DNA of 64,000 nucleotides from JBBPZA01 sp038199375 (GCA_038199375.1 JBBPZA010000005.1:5790-69789); one strand, 5' to 3'. Positions 31,821 through 39,936 are shown, counted from the first letter of the stretch. Translations and numbers: made by a program. The notes: generated by a model from the letters alone, not told the origin.

Positions 31821-32530
31821 GCGGCCTTCTTGTGGCAGTGGTGGATGACGTGGGGCACGACGAACCCGTCGCGGGAGCGGATCTTGAGCCTCCGCTGGAG
31901 CTCGACCCGCGCGAATCCGGCGGTGTACATCATGCGCCGCCACGTCCGGGCGCTGGGCAGCCAGAACACCACGGCCGCCTCGCGGTCGGCTAGGTAGCGC
32001 GACACCGGAATGGGGGACAGGCCGGCGAGGCGATCGTAGGCCTCGGCCGAGACGAAGAGGCCGTCGCACAGGCCGGCGATCCGCTCGAGCGCCAGGAGCT
32101 GGTCGCGCAGATGGCTCAACACCGAGCCGCAGATGACCACATCGAAGGTCCCGAGCTCCTCGGGAACGGCGTCGTAGATGCTGCACACCCGACGATCGAC
32201 GCTCGATTCGAGCACCTCCGCCGCGAGCGCGAAGCCGGCGCCGCGCGAGGGCTCCGGAAACTGCTCGGGCCGCCGGCTGGGCGGCCAGTCGAGGTCGCGC
32301 TCGTCGTCGAGGTCGATGGCCACGACCTCCGCCCCGCGACGCTCCATCTCGAAGGCCCAGAAGCCGTCCCACGTCCCCACGTCGAGCGCGCGCATCCCGT
32401 CCATGCGCTCGGGGAGCCCGTAGCTCGAGACGTGCGGGCGAAGGTCGAACCAGCCATCGGTCTCGAGTCGCTCCGGCAGCTCGAGGGTGTGATACCAGGC
32501 TTGCGCCCTGACGCGCTCACGGAGCTCCAC
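31817..32530 (-). CDS. CmoB/DUF1698-type methyltransferase, paralogue 4 of 4
   Basis: 237 residues from GTG 32530. Core motifs: WYHTLELPERLETDGWFDLR, ALDVGTWDGFWAFEMERRGA, EVVAIDLDDERDLDWPPSRR, FDVVICGSVLSHLRDQLLAL and VVFWLPSARTWRRMMYTAGF. It is the shortest copy and has a diverged C-terminus ending in HHCHKKAA. It is divergent from a glycosyltransferase gene 43 bp away and couples to paralogue 3 through a 4-bp overlap. Substrate unknown; the duplicated pair suggests successive methylations of related positions. Confidence 0.78.
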   Translation of the reverse strand: MELRERVRAQAWYHTLELPERLETDGWFDLRPHVSSYGLPERMDGMRALDVGTWDGFWAFEMERRGAEVVAIDLDDERDLDWPPSRRPEQFPEPSRGAGFALAAEVLESSVDRRVCSIYDAVPEELGTFDVVICGSVLSHLRDQLLALERIAGLCDGLFVSAEAYDRLAGLSPIPVSRYLADREAAVVFWLPSARTWRRMMYTAGFARVELQRRLKIRSRDGFVVPHVIHHCHKKAA

Positions 32531-32561
32531 GGGGCGTGGAACGGTACTACGGCGCGCGCTG

Positions 32562-32567
32562 GATAAT
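32562..32567 (+). promoter_or_regulatory. -10 box of glycosyltransferase operon, leaderless
   Basis: GATAAT ends 6 nt before the GTG at 32574, the first gene of a three-gene operon (32574-35423). Confidence 0.5.
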
Positions 32568-32573
32568 GGCGCG

Positions 32574-33548
32574 GTGAGACCTGAGATCTCCGTCGTCGTC
32601 GCCTCGCACGATCGTCCCCTGCGGTTGCGCTGGCTGCTCAACGCGCTCGAGGAGCAGACGCTGGGCCGAGACCGGTTCGAGGTCCTCGTGGCCCACGACT
32701 CGTCGGGCCCGGAGACGGCCGCCCTCCTGGAGGCCCACCCGCTGGCCGCCGAAGGGGTCCTCCGAGCGCTGCACTTCGACCCGGGGCCCGGTCCGGCGGC
32801 CAAGCGCAACGCCGCCTGGCGCGCCGCCGGCGCTCCGCTCGTAGCTTTCACCGACGACGACTGCCGCCCGCCGCCCGAGTGGCTCGAAGGCCTGCTCGGG
32901 GCCATGGCCGCTCACCCGGGGAGGATCGTGCAGGGCGCGACCGTACCCGACCCCGACGAGCGCCACCTCCTCCACGCGGCGCCCGGCGCGCGCTCCCAGC
33001 TCATCGAGCCGCCGACCGTCTGGGCGCAGACCTGCAACATCGGCTACCCCCGCGAGCTGCTCGAGCGCGCCGGGGGCTTCGACGAGCGCCTGCCGGTCGC
33101 CTCGGGAGAGGACACCGACCTCGCCCTGCGCGCCCGGGCTGTCGGGGCGCAGGTCGTCGCCGCCCCCGACGCGGTGACCTACCACGCCGTCGATGCCCCC
33201 TGGCTTCCGATGCGGGTCCGAGCGACCTGGCGCTGGCAGCACCTCGCCCACTTGGTCAAGCGACACCCCGAGTTGCGCGAGGCGCTCGTGCTCGGAGCCT
33301 TTTGGAAGCGCTCGCACCTGCTCGTCGTGGGGGCGGGGGTGGGCTTCGCGCTGCTGGGACGGCGCGCGCCGGCGCTGAGGCTGGCGGCCGCCGTCCCCTG
33401 GGCGATCGAGGCCCGCCCCCGCTACGGCAGCGGCCTGCGCGGACGGTTGCGAGCGCTCTCTGAGCTCCCGGGCCGCGCGGTCGTCGACGCGACCGAGGTC
33501 GCGGCGCTCGCCCGCGGGAGCGCGCGCTATCGGACGCTGCTGCTGTGA
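32574..33548 (+). CDS. glycosyltransferase family 2
   Basis: 324 residues from GTG 32574. MRPEISVVVASHDRPLRLRW, FEVLVAHDSSGPETAALLEA, PAAKRNAAWRAAGAPLVAFT, DDDCRPPPEWLEGLL and ELLERAGGFDERLPVASGED give a GT-A enzyme; the last 80 residues contain a membrane-associated stretch (LLVVGAGVGFALLGRRAPAL). The C-terminal ending ALARGSARYRTLLL is nearly the same as in the gene at 60045 (ALARGSVEARTLLL), so these are recent paralogues. GTGA overlap with the next gene shows an operon. Confidence 0.87.
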   Translation: MRPEISVVVASHDRPLRLRWLLNALEEQTLGRDRFEVLVAHDSSGPETAALLEAHPLAAEGVLRALHFDPGPGPAAKRNAAWRAAGAPLVAFTDDDCRPPPEWLEGLLGAMAAHPGRIVQGATVPDPDERHLLHAAPGARSQLIEPPTVWAQTCNIGYPRELLERAGGFDERLPVASGEDTDLALRARAVGAQVVAAPDAVTYHAVDAPWLPMRVRATWRWQHLAHLVKRHPELREALVLGAFWKRSHLLVVGAGVGFALLGRRAPALRLAAAVPWAIEARPRYGSGLRGRLRALSELPGRAVVDATEVAALARGSARYRTLLL

Positions 33549-34714
33549 GCGCCGTGGAGGTCGCGCCGTCGACGCTCACGAACCGGGCGCCCGGCGCCGG
33601 CGATGAGGTGAGAAGCCTGGACGTCGCGCTGCTGACGCCCACCTTCTGGCCGGAAGTCCGCCGGGGCGCCGAGCGCTTCGTCGGAGAGCTCGCGAAGGGG
33701 CTGCTGGCGCGGGGGCACAGCCCGAGGGTGATCACCAGCCACCCCGGGCCGCCGTCGCGCCGAATCGAGGACGGCGTGGAGGTCGTCCGTAACTGGCGAC
33801 CGCCCGACGGGCGCCTGCTCCGCCGCCAGTACGAGGATCACCTCACCCACCTTCCCTTTTCCTACCTCGAGCTGCTCCGGGGCGGGGCGGACGTCGCCCA
33901 CGCCGTCCAGTCCGCCGACGCGCTCGCCGCCGTGCGCTGGTCCCGGCGAACCGGGCGCCCGGCGATCCTCTCCTACATGGGCGTCCCGACCCGCCCGTAC
34001 CTGGTCAAGCGCCGGGGCCGCGCGGAGATGCTCGCCGCCGCCGCGCGGGGCTGCGCCGCGGTGACGGCGCTCAGCCGATCCGCGGCAGAGCACTTCGGCC
34101 ATGCGCTCGGCGTCGAGGCGCGGGTAATCCACCCCGGCGTCGACGTGGGCTCCTTCGCCCCGGGGTCGAGCGACGAGCAGCGCAGCGCGGTCCCGACGAT
34201 CTTCTGCCCGTCGGCGGTCGACCAACCGTTCAAACGGGTGGACCTGCTGATCGCCGCTCTGGCCGAGGTGCGCCGCGTGCGCCCCACCACCCGCCTGATC
34301 CTCTCGCGGCCGCACGACGAAGGAACCGCGGCGCGCTTCGCCCTGGAAGGCGTCGACCTCGTCGACGTCGACGAGCACGCGGCCATGGTCCAGGCCTACC
34401 GGAGCGCGTGGGTGACGGCGCTGCCCTCCCGCGGCGACGCCTTCGGCCTCGTGCTCGTCGAGTCCCTCGCCTGCGGCACGCCTGTGCTTGGCAGCGATCT
34501 CGGCGGCATCCCGGAGATCGTCGACCGGCCCGAGATCGGCGCGCTGTTCACGGGCGAGGAGCCCCGCGACGTGGCCCGCGCACTGCTGGGAGCGATGGAG
34601 CTCACCGACGCGCCCGGGACGCCAGAGGAATGCCGCAGGCGGGCCCTTGACTTCTCGACCGAGCGCTGCGTGGCCGCCTACGAGGCGCTCTACGAGGAGC
34701 TCACCGGTGCTTGA
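33545..34714 (+). CDS. glycosyltransferase family 4 (GT-B)
   Basis: 389 residues. DVALLTPTFWPEVRRGAERF and VGELAKGLLARGHSPRVITS open the N-terminal domain; GRPAILSYMGVPTRPY, VTALSRSAAEHFGHALGVEA and RVIHPGVDVGSFAPG follow; WVTALPSRGDAFGLVLVESL with ACGTPVLGSDLGGIPEIV is the E-x7-E donor site. Its GTG start overlaps the upstream stop by 4 bp and its stop overlaps the next gene by 8 bp, so three genes are tightly coupled. Confidence 0.9.
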   Translation: MSAVEVAPSTLTNRAPGAGDEVRSLDVALLTPTFWPEVRRGAERFVGELAKGLLARGHSPRVITSHPGPPSRRIEDGVEVVRNWRPPDGRLLRRQYEDHLTHLPFSYLELLRGGADVAHAVQSADALAAVRWSRRTGRPAILSYMGVPTRPYLVKRRGRAEMLAAAARGCAAVTALSRSAAEHFGHALGVEARVIHPGVDVGSFAPGSSDEQRSAVPTIFCPSAVDQPFKRVDLLIAALAEVRRVRPTTRLILSRPHDEGTAARFALEGVDLVDVDEHAAMVQAYRSAWVTALPSRGDAFGLVLVESLACGTPVLGSDLGGIPEIVDRPEIGALFTGEEPRDVARALLGAMELTDAPGTPEECRRRALDFSTERCVAAYEALYEELTGA

Positions 34715-35423
34715 GACCAGCGGCGCGCGGATCCTCGAGCGCCTCTCAGACGACGACCTCCTCCTCGACGTCGGCGGCTGGGCCAAGCCCTTCTGGCGGG
34801 CTGACTGGGTGATCGACCTGCTCCCCCACGAGACGCGCGGGCACTACGCGGAGGCCCGCGAGCCCGCTCGGCCCGAGCGCTTCTCGGCGGCGACCTGGGT
34901 CCAGCGCGACGTCTGCGACCGCGAGCCCTGGCCATTCGCCGACGACCAGTTCGCCTTTGCCCTGTGCTCGCACACCCTCGAGGACGTCCGCGACCCCGTG
35001 TGGGTGTGCAGCGAGCTCTGCCGCGTCGCGCGCGCCGGCTACGTCGAGGTGCCCTCGCGCCTGGAGGAGCAGAGCTGGGGCGTCCAGGGCCCGTGGGTCG
35101 GCTGGGGCCATCACCACTGGCTGATCGACGTCACCGAGGGCCGGATCGAGTTCGTCTTCAAGCCCCACATCCTCCACGGCCGCCGGACCGATCACTTCGC
35201 GCCCGGCTTCCACGCGACTCTCGCGTCCGAGGAGCGCGTGCAGTGCTTGTGGTGGGAGGGCCGCTTCGCCTTTGAGGAGCGCGTGTTCGTCGGCCCGGGG
35301 GAGATCGACCGCTACCTCCAGGACTTCGTCGCCCGCCACCGCCCGCCAGCCCAACGCTCCGCCGCCCACCCAAATCGCCTCGCTGGCCTGGTGGGCCGCG
35401 CGAGGCGGCGTTGGCGCCGCTAG
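34707..35423 (+). CDS. methyltransferase-domain protein of the glycosyltransferase operon
   Basis: 238 residues from GTG 34707. The N-terminus DDLLLDVGGWAKPFWRADWV replaces the usual glycine-rich motif I by D-V-G-G-W-A-K-P-F, seen in a group of glycan-cluster methyltransferase-like proteins; QRDVCDREPWPFADDQFAFA and LCSHTLEDVRDPVWVCSELC are the later fold elements. GWGHHHWLIDVTEGRIEFVF is an unusual His-rich segment. The weakened SAM loop leaves open whether it is an active methyltransferase. Third gene of the operon beginning at 32574. Confidence 0.68.
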   Translation: MLETSGARILERLSDDDLLLDVGGWAKPFWRADWVIDLLPHETRGHYAEAREPARPERFSAATWVQRDVCDREPWPFADDQFAFALCSHTLEDVRDPVWVCSELCRVARAGYVEVPSRLEEQSWGVQGPWVGWGHHHWLIDVTEGRIEFVFKPHILHGRRTDHFAPGFHATLASEERVQCLWWEGRFAFEERVFVGPGEIDRYLQDFVARHRPPAQRSAAHPNRLAGLVGRARRRWRR

Positions 35424-35475
35424 TCCGACCGCCGTCGAGCGGAAATCGCGCAGGTCCCTAGTCCGACCGCCGTCG
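35420..35475. repeat. 18-bp direct repeat at the ends of two convergent genes
   Basis: The 18-mer beginning CTAGTCCGACCG occurs at 35420-35437 and again at 35458-35475, 38 bp apart. The first copy contains the TAG stop of the + strand gene, the second the TAG stop (as CTA) of the minus strand gene. One copy is probably a short duplication of the other. Confidence 0.7.
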
Positions 35476-36156
35476 CGCGAGCACCGCGCAGAACTGCGTA
35501 CCGGCCCCCACGACGAGCTCGACCGCCATCCCGCCTCCCTGCGCCGCGCTGCGCAGGTCGTCGAGGTCGACGGCGGAGCCCAGCCAGTTCGGGTCGGACT
35601 GGCCGCGGGGGCTGCGCCGGATGAGGGCGCGCGCGCCGGCCAGCGCTCCACCCGGCCGAGGCCGGTGCACGGCCGGATCGTTTGAGATCTGGAAGGCGGC
35701 CCAGCCTCCCGGGCGGAGGACCCTGCCCATCTCGCGCACATAGCCGAGCGTTACCTCGGGGTCGGGGATGTGCTGGAAGACGACGTGCGACACGCAGGCG
35801 TCGGCAACCGCCGACGGGACTCCCGCCAGGGTCAGGCCGTCGCCGTGGATCCAGTGGACGTCGCGAAGGTCAGGGTGAAGCTCTCGGGCGCGAGCGAGCA
35901 TCTCCTCCGAGACGTCGAGCGCCCACACCACGCGCGCGCGGGCGCCGAGCGCGCGGGTCAGGCGGCCCACGCCGCAGCCCACCTCGAGGACGACGTCCTG
36001 GGGCGACAAAGAGAGGCCGAGGGCGCTCAGCAGCAGGTCGAGCTCCTCCTCGCCCCGCGCCCAGAAGGCCTCTCGATCGACGTCGCGATAGGCCTGCCGG
36101 TTGTCGACGAAGTAGAAGGCGTCCTCGCGAGCGCGGGCGTCCCAGAAGCGCTCCAT
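35458..36156 (-). CDS. SAM-dependent methyltransferase
   Basis: 232 residues from ATG 36156 (GTG 36183 is possible). MERFWDARAREDAFYFVDNR, DVVLEVGCGVGRLTRALGAR (motif I), VWALDVSEEMLARARELHPD (strand 2), VADACVSHVVFQHIPDPEVT (motif IV) and MGRVLRPGGWAAFQISNDPA are all typical. Divergent from yebC, 41 bp apart. It is the last of the eleven methyltransferase genes of the cluster. Confidence 0.84.
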   Translation of the reverse strand: MERFWDARAREDAFYFVDNRQAYRDVDREAFWARGEEELDLLLSALGLSLSPQDVVLEVGCGVGRLTRALGARARVVWALDVSEEMLARARELHPDLRDVHWIHGDGLTLAGVPSAVADACVSHVVFQHIPDPEVTLGYVREMGRVLRPGGWAAFQISNDPAVHRPRPGGALAGARALIRRSPRGQSDPNWLGSAVDLDDLRSAAQGGGMAVELVVGAGTQFCAVLARRRSD

Positions 36157-36185
36157 GTCGGATCCCGCCACGCTCGCGGCCACCC

Positions 36186-36191
36186 TACACT
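36186..36191 (+). promoter_or_regulatory. -10 box of yebC, leaderless
   Basis: TACACT ends 6 nt before the ATG at 36198; a transcript would begin at the start codon. Confidence 0.5.
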
Positions 36192-36197
36192 CCGTCC

Positions 36198-36947
36198 ATG
36201 TCCGGACACTCCAAGTGGGCCTCGATCAAGCACAAGAAGGCGGTCGTCGACGCCCGGCGCGGCCAGCACTTCACCAAGCTCGCACGAGCGGTCACGGTGG
36301 CCGCGCGCGAGGGCGGAGGCGACCCCGAGGCAAACCCGTCTCTGGCCACCGCGGTCCAGAAGGCCCGCGACGCGTCCATGCCCAAGGACAACATCGAGCG
36401 GGCGATCGCCAAGGGGACGGGGGAGGGCGCCGACGCCGACGCCATCGAGTCGGTCGTCTACGAGGCCTACGGGCCGGGCGGGGTGGGGCTGCTCATCGAG
36501 GCGCTGACCGACAACCGCAACCGCACCGGCGCCGAGGTCCGCCACGCGCTCACCAAGCACGACGGCGCGCTAGGAGAGCCCGGCTCGGTCGGCTACCTGT
36601 TCGACAAGCGCGGGCTCCTCGTCGTCGACGCGACCCGCTACGGCGAGGACGACCTCATCGTGGCGATCGACGCCGGCGCGCTGGACATCGCGATCGACGA
36701 CGACGTCTTCGAGATCCTCACCGAGCCCGGCGAGCTGCCGGGCGTCCGCGCGGCGCTCGCCGAGGCCGGCGTGGAGGTGCAGAGCGGCGAGGTGGCGCAG
36801 GTTCCCAAGAGCCGCGTCCCGGTCGAGGAGGGCAACGCGGCCACCCTCATGCGCCTCATCGAGGCGCTCGAGGACAACGACGACGTCAACGCGGTCCACG
36901 CAAACTTCGACGTGAGCGCCGACGTGATGGAGCGCGTTGCCGGCTAG
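36198..36947 (+). CDS. yebC: YebC/PmpR-family DNA-binding protein, TACO1 homologue
   Basis: 249 residues, full length. MSGHSKWASIKHKKAVVDAR, FTKLARAVTVAAREGGGDPE, PSLATAVQKARDASMPKDNI and ERAIAKGTGEGAD are the invariant N-terminal region; VYEAYGPGGVGLLIEALTDN RNRT is the second domain. Family members bind DNA as regulators or, as shown for relatives, aid ribosomes on polyproline stretches. In actinobacteria it normally sits between pdxT and ruvC; here 27 kb separate it from pdxT. Its last 12 codons are duplicated just downstream. Confidence 0.96.
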   Translation: MSGHSKWASIKHKKAVVDARRGQHFTKLARAVTVAAREGGGDPEANPSLATAVQKARDASMPKDNIERAIAKGTGEGADADAIESVVYEAYGPGGVGLLIEALTDNRNRTGAEVRHALTKHDGALGEPGSVGYLFDKRGLLVVDATRYGEDDLIVAIDAGALDIAIDDDVFEILTEPGELPGVRAALAEAGVEVQSGEVAQVPKSRVPVEEGNAATLMRLIEALEDNDDVNAVHANFDVSADVMERVAG

Positions 36948-37005
36948 GTCAAGTCACCTCGTCTTCCTCGTGAGCGTCGAGGTGATGGAGCGCGTCGCCC
37001 GCTAG
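36912..37005 (+). repeat. duplicated 3' end of yebC
   Basis: The last 36 bp of yebC (36912-36947) recur at 36970-37005 with four mismatches, including an in-register TAG. The copies would read VSADVMERVAG-stop and VSVEVMERVAR-stop. Between them lie 22 bp of other sequence. Confidence 0.8.
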
Positions 37006-37020
37006 GCGAACGGCCCCCTC

Positions 37021-38976
37021 TTGGTGACGCTGGGCCACCTCCTCCTGCTCTCAGGCTCCCTCGTGGCACTGGCGGTGGGCGCATTGCGCGTCGGTTCGCT
37101 GATAGCGCCGAGCGGGCTCGAGCGGGCGGTCACGGCGGCCGTGCTGGCGGCGGCCGCCGCCACCGTCGAGACGCTGCTGCTGGGCCTCGTGGGGCTGGGC
37201 GCCTCGCCGGCGGCCCTGACCGCCGCGGCGGTGGCCGCATGGGCGGTTGCGCTCAAGTTCACGCCGGCGCCCGACCTCGGCCTCGGGGCGGAGCTGTCGC
37301 GGGGCTGGCTCGGCCTCACCCCCCGGGGACGAGTCGCGGTGGGCGCCGTCGCCGGGGCGGTCTTTGCCTTGTGCGCCTGGATGCTGCGCTATCCGGCCAT
37401 AGGCCTGGACGGACTCCTCTACCACGGGGCCGAGGTCGCCGCCTGGGTGGACTCCGGGCGGCCCGGCACCGTCGTGAACCTCAACTACGCCCTGCCGTGG
37501 GGCGCCTACCCGATCACGACCGAGGTGCTCCTCACCTGGGGAGTCGGGATCGCTCGCAGCTGGGTCGTCGTCGCGCCCTGGATGCTGGGCACCCTGTCGC
37601 TGCTTGTCGCAGCGGCCTGGCTGGGCCTGCGCAGCGTGGGCTGCTCCCGGCGGACCGCGGCCCTGGGAACCGGTGCGCTGGCTGCGCTGCCGCTGTGCCT
37701 CATTCAAGTCAACGGCATGTACACCGACCTCCCCGCGCTTGCCTGGCTGGTCAGCGCCGGAGCGCTGTGCGCGGCGGCCAGGCGCAACCCCGCCTTGATG
37801 GCCCCGGCGCTGGTCGCTGCGGGAATGGCCGTCGGGACCAAGACGACGACCGTGCCCGTAGCGGCGCTGGTGGTCGTGGCCGCGCTCTGGCGATTTCGCC
37901 GTGCCCTCGGTCCACACGTGCGCGTGCTGCTCACGGGCGGCGCGCTCGCCGCCGTGGTCGGAGGCACGTGGTACGCGCGCAACCTCGTTCTGCACGGATC
38001 GCCCCTGTGGCCGTTCAGGGGCGCCCCGTGGGGGGACCCGCTGCCGCCGATCTTCGACCGCTACGGCGCGACGCTCCTCTCGAACCCGCGTGCGACGCTC
38101 GCCGGTCGCCTCGGCGAGTACGTCACGGCGCTCTCCGGCGGACTCCTCCTGCTCGCCGGGGCCGCGCTGGCGCCGCTCCTGGCCCGCACGCGGGAGGTGG
38201 TCGTGGCCGCGGCTGCCACGGCGGCGGCGGTGCTGACATGGGCGGCCGCGCCGTTCACCGGCGTGTCGGGGTTCGGCCCGGTCGACGCGGCGGTGGCCGG
38301 GTCAACGCGGTACCTGCTGCCCGCCCTCGCCCTCGCGACCCTGACGCTGGCGCTCGCCGGGCGCGTGAGGGGCTGGCCCGGCCGGTTGGCCGAAGGCCTG
38401 CTCGCCGTGGCGCTGCTCTGGAGCCTCGCCCGCACGGCCACGCTCGGCTTTCCCTACCTGCCCTCGTTTGCGTCTCTGCTGGTGGCCGCGGGATTCGGCG
38501 CGGTGGTCGGGCTCCTCCTGACGGGCGGCGGGTGGCGGGGCCCGCTCGTGCGCGCGGCCCCGGCGGCCATCGCGGTGGGGGTCTTTCTGGTACTCGCGGC
38601 CGGCGTGGAGGGCTACGTGGCCCGCCACGCGCAGACGGCTCCGGGACTCGACGCGGAGCTGGCCCGCTGGTTCAGCGCACAGCCCGGGTTCGGACACGAC
38701 GGGCGGGCGATCGCGATGGAGCCGGTGGTCAACGCGGCATTGGCCGGCGACCGCCTCACGCATCGCGTGGAGATCGTCTCGACCAAGTGGTCCTGTGCGG
38801 ACATCCGCCGGCGCGCGCGGGTGGGATGGGTCGTGGTGCGGGTCTCTCCGCTCAACCGAAAGTTCGGCGCCCCGGCGCCGGGCCAGGCCTGCCTGCGCAC
38901 CGTCGCACCCGTGTACCGCACCGGCTCCGCCACCAGCTCGGTCGGCGAGGCGCGGGTCTACGGCCCGCCGCGCTGA
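37021..38976 (+). CDS. polytopic membrane protein, GT-C glycosyltransferase-like, paralogue B
   Basis: 651 residues; TTG at 37021 or GTG at 37024 starts it. About 13 membrane helices. Motifs in common with the protein at 23454: YPAIGLDGLLYHGAEVAAWV, CLIQVNGMYTDLPALAWLVS, AVGTKTTTVPVAALV, WYARNLVLHGSPLWPF then RGAPWGDPLPP, and GSTRYLLPALALATLTLALA. Both have a C-terminal outer domain (RWFSAQPGFGHDGRAIAMEP, ALAGDRLTHRVEIVSTKWSC). An acidic loop after the first helices and the overall layout suggest a polyprenyl-phosphate-sugar transferase. It ends cleanly at VYGPPR. Confidence 0.76.
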   Translation: MVTLGHLLLLSGSLVALAVGALRVGSLIAPSGLERAVTAAVLAAAAATVETLLLGLVGLGASPAALTAAAVAAWAVALKFTPAPDLGLGAELSRGWLGLTPRGRVAVGAVAGAVFALCAWMLRYPAIGLDGLLYHGAEVAAWVDSGRPGTVVNLNYALPWGAYPITTEVLLTWGVGIARSWVVVAPWMLGTLSLLVAAAWLGLRSVGCSRRTAALGTGALAALPLCLIQVNGMYTDLPALAWLVSAGALCAAARRNPALMAPALVAAGMAVGTKTTTVPVAALVVVAALWRFRRALGPHVRVLLTGGALAAVVGGTWYARNLVLHGSPLWPFRGAPWGDPLPPIFDRYGATLLSNPRATLAGRLGEYVTALSGGLLLLAGAALAPLLARTREVVVAAAATAAAVLTWAAAPFTGVSGFGPVDAAVAGSTRYLLPALALATLTLALAGRVRGWPGRLAEGLLAVALLWSLARTATLGFPYLPSFASLLVAAGFGAVVGLLLTGGGWRGPLVRAAPAAIAVGVFLVLAAGVEGYVARHAQTAPGLDAELARWFSAQPGFGHDGRAIAMEPVVNAALAGDRLTHRVEIVSTKWSCADIRRRARVGWVVVRVSPLNRKFGAPAPGQACLRTVAPVYRTGSATSSVGEARVYGPPR

Positions 38977-39023
38977 GCCCCTTCCGGAGCCTGTCGCGCG
39001 TAGAGCGGCGCCGGCGACCTGCC

Positions 39024-39119
39024 TCAGGTTCGCAGGCTCGACCCGGCGACGAGGAAGAACCAGATTCCGAAGCAGAAGATGCAGAGCCCGACAGAGAGGA
39101 CCATGATCGTGCTGAGCAC
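39024..39119 (-). CDS. small single-span membrane protein (about 31 aa)
   Basis: The minus frame ending with TGA at 39024-39026 encodes IMVLSVGLCIFCFGIWFFLV followed by AGSSLRT, one clear membrane helix with a short polar tail. Likely starts are GTG 39119 or ATG 39104. The frame upstream of that is Arg/Pro-rich and does not look coding. Codon use in the helix is normal. Function unknown; such peptides often attach to larger membrane complexes. Confidence 0.5.
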   Translation of the reverse strand: MLSTIMVLSVGLCIFCFGIWFFLVAGSSLRT

Positions 39120-39302
39120 GCTGGGGGATGGCCGGCGTCGACATCGCGCTCCCCGCGCATGCTCCGGTGCCACGGCAGCCGCGTCCGGGAGACGGGGTTT
39201 GGGGAACATCGGAACGAAAAGTCCCGCTACGGGTCGCGGGATCCGGCGCCTCGGACAGATCGCGGTCGCTGGCGCGTCGCGCGGCCTGTCTGGCCGCCGG
39301 GG

Positions 39303-39611
39303 TCAGGTCAGGGTGCTGGCGGCGCGGTGAAGATCGCCGCGGTGAACGATCCGTGCGATCCGGCGGCCGTGCGCGGTGCCGGCCGGGAGTTCGTCGATGG
39401 TCAGCTCGCGGTACAGGACGCGCAGCTCGCCGACGCGTAGTCGTCGCCATGGCGGGTGGCCGGTGAGGGCGCGATCGTCGGCGTTGATGGGCATCGGGTC
39501 TGTGCCGAGGGTCTGCTCGATCGCGCTGACCAACCGCTTGCGGTCGGGTGCGCTGAGGTTGCGCAGGTCGCGTTGCGCGCGCCGGCTCAGTTCGACGTGC
39601 GCCGCTGGCAC
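39303..39611 (-). CDS. RelE/ParE-family toxin
   Basis: 102 residues, GTG start, 6 bp after the antitoxin stop. HVELSRRAQRDLRNLSAPDR, LVSAIEQTLGTDP, LTGHPPWRRLRVGELRVLYR and RRIARIVHRGDLHRAAST show the RelE fold with the conserved Arg-rich strand (RLRVGELRVLYR) and the C-terminal IVHRGDLHR. Members either cleave ribosome-bound mRNA or poison gyrase. The antitoxin is encoded upstream in the same operon. Confidence 0.87.
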   Translation of the reverse strand: MPAAHVELSRRAQRDLRNLSAPDRKRLVSAIEQTLGTDPMPINADDRALTGHPPWRRLRVGELRVLYRELTIDELPAGTAHGRRIARIVHRGDLHRAASTLT

Positions 39612-39617
39612 GCGGGG

Positions 39618-39890
39618 CTACGCGTTGTCGGCGGCGTCGAGTTCTGCGACGACGTCATCCAGCGAGCGGGTGCGGCCCTCTCGGGCGTCCTCTTCGGCTG
39701 CGGCCATGTCGGCGACGTACTCGGGTGCGTTGGCGAGGATGAAGTCCTCAAGGGCGTCCTCGTCGATCGGGCTGAGCACCGCGACGGGCTTGCCGTGGCG
39801 GGTGACCAGTGCGGGCCGGCGTGAGCGTTCGAGCTCGTCGACGATCTCGCTGGAGCGGCGTTGGAGCTCTCTGATCCCGTAGGTCTGCAT
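39618..39890 (-). CDS. Phd/YefM-family antitoxin
   Basis: 90 residues. MQTYGIRELQRRSSEIVDEL, ERSRRPALVTRHGKPVAVLS and PIDEDALEDFILANAPEY are the N-terminal DNA-binding fold and the start of the toxin-binding tail, which is acidic (AAAEEDAREGRTRSLDDVVA). It should neutralise the ParE/RelE toxin and repress the operon. Ribosome site GGGAG at 39896-39900. Confidence 0.87.
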   Translation of the reverse strand: MQTYGIRELQRRSSEIVDELERSRRPALVTRHGKPVAVLSPIDEDALEDFILANAPEYVADMAAAEEDAREGRTRSLDDVVAELDAADNA

Positions 39891-39930
39891 CGCGACTCCC
39901 TCAAAACGCTTCTACGTACAAGTGACGCAC

Positions 39931-39936
39931 AGTATA
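39931..39936 (-). promoter_or_regulatory. -10 box of the Phd/ParE operon
   Basis: On the minus strand TATACT lies 41 nt upstream of the antitoxin ATG, leaving a leader with a ribosome site. A TACGTA palindrome in the leader (39913-39918) may be part of an autoregulatory operator. Confidence 0.5.
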
